A stretch of DNA of 64,000 nt from Verrucomicrobiota bacterium (GTDB lineage Bacteria; Verrucomicrobiota; Verrucomicrobiia; Palsa-1439): positions 136,065-200,064 of the forward strand of contig PLZV01000057.1 in assembly GCA_003152315.1 (NCBI GenBank), given 5' to 3'. The notes below the pieces were generated by a model. The model worked only from the letters and a program-made list of their open reading frames with translations. It was not told the origin of the DNA and did no database searches. Position numbers and translations under genes: made by a program. Positions 61,400 through 64,000 of this stretch are shown here, one piece after another (the first letter of the stretch is position 1; the number at the start of each line of letters is the position of its first letter).

Positions 61400-61425
61400 T
61401 CCGCCGTAGCTTTAGCGAAGGCGGA
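61400..61425. repeat. REP-like palindrome near repeat copy D
   Basis: TCCGCC (61400-61405) and GGCGGA (61420-61425) around GTAGCTTTAGCGAA, third copy of the palindrome at 1462-1490. Confidence 0.55.
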
Positions 61426-61669
61426 TTCCCCTCCTCGGAGGGGATAAGGAGTGAGTGCCTCGTCGGAGAAGACAGAAACGGCCCTACGATCCACCGCCGC
61501 GTCAGCCGGGAGCCTCGTCTGCCCGATGCATTTCGCTTGCAGTCCTGAATTCACGTAACTACACTTTAGTTTGCCACCCCGTTTGTAAGGGCTTACTCCT
61601 TGAGCCCGCGAGTAACCTGTCTAACCAGGTCTAGAACGCCTGATTTAGGTCAGGGGAGAGAAATGCAAT

Positions 61670-62308
61670 ATGAAACAGAAGCCTCTCCGTATAGTCCCGC
61701 TAACACTCGTCGCATTGGTTTTTCTGGCATCGAATTCTTGGGCACAGGTCAACAGCGCCGGTAAAGGCGCGTTAAACTCTGTGACGAACGTCAACGTCGC
61801 TCTGGCCGACCATCCTGCCCCTCTCATTCACATCTCGCCGTACGATATCTGGGCGTCTCAGTATTTCGGCTGCTTCAACTGTCCGCAGGCGGCGCCGGAT
61901 GCGGATCCGTGGGGCAAAGGGATAAGCAACACCAACCAGTTTCTGTTGGGCTTGGATCCGACCAACAGCACGTCAGTATTCCGAATCGTCTCGGTGGTTC
62001 CTGCGAGCAACACCGGGAGCGCAGCGAGCGGCGCGTCCAGTGTCAGACCCGAACTCGCTCAGCCGAGTGCTGATTTCGTTGTCACGTATTATACAACTGG
62101 CGGCAACCCTTACAGCCCGCCACCTCCCAGAACCAACGTGCTGGAGTACTCGAACGGCACTCCGTCGGGCGGGTACACGAATGACTTTGTCAGCACCGGT
62201 GTCACCAACATCATTGTCGGGCCCGGCGACCTGATTACGAATATGGTCGACGTTGGCGGAGCTACAAATGGCCCAGTGCGGTTCTACCGCGTGCGAACAT
62301 TGCTGTGA
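61670..62308 (+). CDS. Secreted protein with surface-type repeat tail
   Basis: A 212-aa product with a signal peptide (RIVPLTLVALVFLASNSWAQ). Mid-protein it carries YFGCFNCPQAAPDADPWGKGISNTNQFLLGLDPTNSTS, a C-x2-C plus Asp-rich, thrombospondin type 3-like calcium-binding motif that usually occurs near the C-terminus of large verrucomicrobial surface proteins. It ends ATNGPVRFYRVRTLL. Here it stands almost alone as a short protein. GGGGAGAG precedes ATG 61670. Homology to the tail remnant at 675-906 is clear. Its role may be surface display or ion-dependent adhesion. Confidence 0.7.
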   Translation: MKQKPLRIVPLTLVALVFLASNSWAQVNSAGKGALNSVTNVNVALADHPAPLIHISPYDIWASQYFGCFNCPQAAPDADPWGKGISNTNQFLLGLDPTNSTSVFRIVSVVPASNTGSAASGASSVRPELAQPSADFVVTYYTTGGNPYSPPPPRTNVLEYSNGTPSGGYTNDFVSTGVTNIIVGPGDLITNMVDVGGATNGPVRFYRVRTLL

Positions 62309-62563
62309 TTCGGCGACGGAGTGGCTGAAACGCAGGCTCAGCCGACTGTGTGGCTGATGGCACTGCACGAGACAATCAGGCCAAGCCAGACCGGATCAAA
62401 CCTCAAGGCTCGCAAATCGTCCAAAGCCGGGACGCTCTTTTGTGCTTTCATCGCTCGTTTAAAAGGAGTTTGATAGGGTTCGCGCCCTTGACCGGTGTCG
62501 AGGGATTTCACGCATCACCCCGGCAAGTCGGAGAAGAGAAGCCACCACAACCCAGGAGGGAAT

Positions 62564-62911
62564 ATGCGGAAGGGAATCATTCTCATTGTCACCATTGTGC
62601 CCATCGTCTGCGCTATCGGCTGCGCGACTCCGCCCATGGTAACCCATATCAAGTCCGAGCCGGCGGGCGCTCGAATTGAAGTCAACGAGAGCTATGTCGG
62701 CGAGGCACCAGTGGACGTGACCCTGCCCCAGGCAGGCAAGCGCCACAGGTTATTGGCTCACGTCATGATTCGGGCTCTCGCTGCCGAAGCAGGACAGAAC
62801 GATCAGGAAAAGCATTACTACTACCACCAATGGGCTCCGGAAAATGTGCTTTTTGACATGACTCGAAAGTCGTTCATTTCAAATCAACAACCAGAGGGAG
62901 ATCGAAAATGA
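62564..62911 (+). CDS. PEGA-domain lipoprotein
   Basis: A 115-aa product with a lipoprotein signal (RKGIILIVTIVPIVCAIGC, Cys at about 20) and a PEGA domain (IKSEPAGARIEVNESYVGEAPVDVTLP). A helical C-terminal part follows (QNDQEKHYYYHQWAPENVLFDM). AGGAGGG precedes ATG 62564. PEGA domains are carbohydrate- or wall-associated surface modules. It overlaps a decayed second lipoprotein gene by ATGA. Confidence 0.75.
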   Translation: MRKGIILIVTIVPIVCAIGCATPPMVTHIKSEPAGARIEVNESYVGEAPVDVTLPQAGKRHRLLAHVMIRALAAEAGQNDQEKHYYYHQWAPENVLFDMTRKSFISNQQPEGDRK

Positions 62912-62981
62912 GGAATTGTCCTCGGGCGTTTCTCTTTGGCGTATGTTGATTCTATTGCCCGGCTGCGCCTCCACCAGTTAA
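62908..62981 (+). pseudogene. Remnant of a second lipoprotein gene
   Basis: ATG 62908 overlaps the PEGA gene stop (ATGA). The frame reads MRNCPRAFLFGVC and stops. A shift near 62942 continues as RMLILLPGCASTS, a lipobox (LPGC), and then stops at 62979-62981. It looks like the signal-peptide part of a lipoprotein cut short by a frameshift and deletion. Confidence 0.45.
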
Positions 62982-63112
62982 ACTACGCTCATCCGCGGCT
63001 TGTCAGTACCATTGAAAAATGCAACCAGGGCGCGGGGCGCTTTTAATGCCGACTCTGGTTGTACGCGGCGTGACCTCAAGCGGCGACACGCCGTGTTATT
63101 GAATAACTGCGC

Positions 63113-63247
63113 ATGTTGATTCGAGCGCTATTTGCTTTCCTTGCCCTGCCGGGCGTCGTCGCCGGCTTGGTTCCGTTCCTAATTGCGAGTGCAGATACGC
63201 AACGTCAGGGTGGTTCGGCAACTAGTTTCGGGGTCCTCGCGCTCATC
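63113..63247 (+). pseudogene. N-terminal fragment of an isoprenylcysteine methyltransferase-like gene
   Basis: The first 45 codons read LIRALFAFLALPGVVAGLV, PFLIASADTQRQGG and FGVLAL, matching the start of ICMT/PEMT-type integral membrane methyltransferases, which are normally about 200 aa. The frame then passes into unrelated sequence and ends after 65 codons. No ribosome-binding site is seen. The rest of 62982-63421 shows no other gene. Confidence 0.45.
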
Positions 63248-63421
63248 AACCCCAGGAGTTCCAACATTCCACTAATGAACCCGGTCTCCACGTCCGCCGT
63301 GATGAAATAGATCCGGTCTCTTGTAAATAGAGCAGCGTGAATCGTCTGTCGTATCAGAGTTCCGGCCTCTGTAACCGGAACAGGAAGGTTTACAAATTAT
63401 CCGGTGCGTACCTTGGCTGAC

Positions 63422-64000
63422 CTATCGCAGGGCGGCCTTCGGGTAGTCCACCCGAAACGGATTGCCGGGCCTGCCGTTGATCAGATCGATGCAGTTGGTG
63501 CTCAGATCCGTGTAGCTCGCCTGGAGCAGGTGGACGGTGTACTGGGTATTGTGCACGCCAAAACTGTGGTCGTTATTGATCAACACGTAGTTCCAGAGCG
63601 CCTTGCGCTGGGCGGCCAGTTGGATCGCATTGGTGGACAGCGTCGCCTGGTTCACGAATGGATAGCTGCTGTACACGGTCACGCCCACCTGCGCAAACTT
63701 GTTGGAGAGGACGCTCAATAACCCCCGCGTTTCAGTCTGCACACCGCCCACCGTGCCGTCGCCGTCATAATCACCGGCACCGATGGCGACGAAGTCGAAG
63801 TCACCGACCAGGTGTGGGGCTTTGTGGCACTGGTTGCAGGCCGCCAGATTGTCCGTGCTGTCCTGCGTGTTGACCATGCTGAAGGTGTGGCTGCCGACGA
63901 AGTTGTAGTTGGGATCATCCACCGACGAGAGTTGGAACATGTGACAGGTAGTGCACGCCGCCTTCTGGGTGTGGGGCGAGTTGCGTATCGTCTGGCCATA
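63422..64000 (-). CDS. C-terminal part of a multihaem cytochrome c (runs off the window)
   Basis: Partial: the frame is open to the last base of the window and the start is missing. Two CxxCH haem sites are visible: KAACTTCHMFQ near the window edge, and NLAACNQCHKAPH. Between them and after them comes QLSSVDDPNYNFVGSHTF and a calcium-type YDGDGTV motif. The end (SYTDLSTNCIDLINGRPGNPFRVDYPKAALR) has the look of a periplasmic decahaem-like or doubled-CxxCH protein. It probably functions in extracytoplasmic electron transfer. Confidence 0.75.
   Translation of the reverse strand, partial: YGQTIRNSPHTQKAACTTCHMFQLSSVDDPNYNFVGSHTFSMVNTQDSTDNLAACNQCHKAPHLVGDFDFVAIGAGDYDGDGTVGGVQTETRGLLSVLSNKFAQVGVTVYSSYPFVNQATLSTNAIQLAAQRKALWNYVLINNDHSFGVHNTQYTVHLLQASYTDLSTNCIDLINGRPGNPFRVDYPKAALR

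Larger units (their letters stand above)
60756..61669. other. Repeat-rich region without genes
   Basis: About 914 bp with no supportable coding sequence. It holds repeat copy D (61041-61184), GC-rich short repeats such as GGGCGGGCGTCCCGCCCG (about 61208-61225), the promoter-like module in reverse (61350-61377) and a REP-like palindrome (61400-61425). The promoter of the 61670 gene should lie in the last 100 bp; none is clear. Confidence 0.7.

Overview
The window reads as chromosomal DNA of a Verrucomicrobiota bacterium, most likely near the Pedosphaerales/Limisphaerales. This is an inference from gene content, fairly high G+C, surface-protein tail domains with a C-x2-CPQA...DADP signature, and a dispersed repeat whose spurious translation contains RNEP and ENEP. 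No rRNA is present to confirm it. Core genes include enolase, ftsB, initiator tRNA, rho, coaE, hpt, dnaE, aroF and lptF/G. They are mixed with secreted proteins typical of a polymer-degrading, Gram-negative-type cell: pullulanase, alpha-L-fucosidase, HtrA and lipoproteins.

Layout. 0.2-3.4 kb: small secreted protein, a frameshifted surface-domain remnant, initiator tRNA with terminator, a repeat-rich insert between 26-bp direct repeats, then ftsB and eno. 3.5-10 kb: kelch protein, zinc-ribbon/PH membrane protein, Gfo/Idh/MocA oxidoreductase, DUF4149 protein, secreted type I pullulanase, TPR-like protein. 11-16 kb: secreted and envelope proteins of unknown role, including a three-gene set joined by ATGA overlaps (58-aa ORF, lipoprotein, DUF2950). 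15.9-18.3 kb: a compact divergent locus, RdgC-like plus small membrane protein versus XRE regulator plus ImmA/IrrE metallopeptidase, around a 41-bp palindrome holding promoter-like elements in both directions. 18.3-21.8 kb: a second copy of the 145-bp repeat, then HtrA with four PDZ domains followed directly by a catalytically dead HtrA-like partner. 21.8-31.7 kb: DUF362, rho-coaE, hpt-moaD/moaE fusion, 2-hydroxyacid dehydrogenase, double AsnC-like protein, DUF4202 and an ABC exporter. 31.8-36.3 kb: Rieske, coiled coil, QueC-like, UbiD, zinc ribbon and glycosyltransferase in one direction. 36.4-43.8 kb: dnaE, an ECF sigma/anti-sigma/secreted-protein operon, a LysM protein and an AAA+ ATPase. 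44-48.8 kb: small unknown genes, CTP-dependent riboflavin kinase, GNAT, exonuclease, alpha-L-fucosidase and a toxin-antitoxin pair. 48.8-60.8 kb: aroF with an attenuation leader, lptF/G, an AddB/AddA-like helicase-nuclease with a PHP protein, two membrane proteins, a Lon N-terminal-domain protein and a HIT protein. 60.8-64 kb: repeats, surface-type proteins, gene remnants, and the end of a multihaem cytochrome c that runs off the window.

How the parts work together. The clearest regulatory finding is upstream of the DAHP synthase gene. A promoter-like pair precedes a 28-codon leader ORF with a Trp-Tyr-Trp-Phe-Tyr-Phe run, mutually exclusive hairpins and an intrinsic terminator, which is the architecture of ribosome-mediated attenuation responding to all three aromatic amino acids. 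The RdgC/XRE/ImmA locus looks like a protease-derepressed regulatory switch. A family of 145-bp repeats with C-run/G-run ends recurs at least four times with associated short modules, and several gene remnants lie near these repeats.
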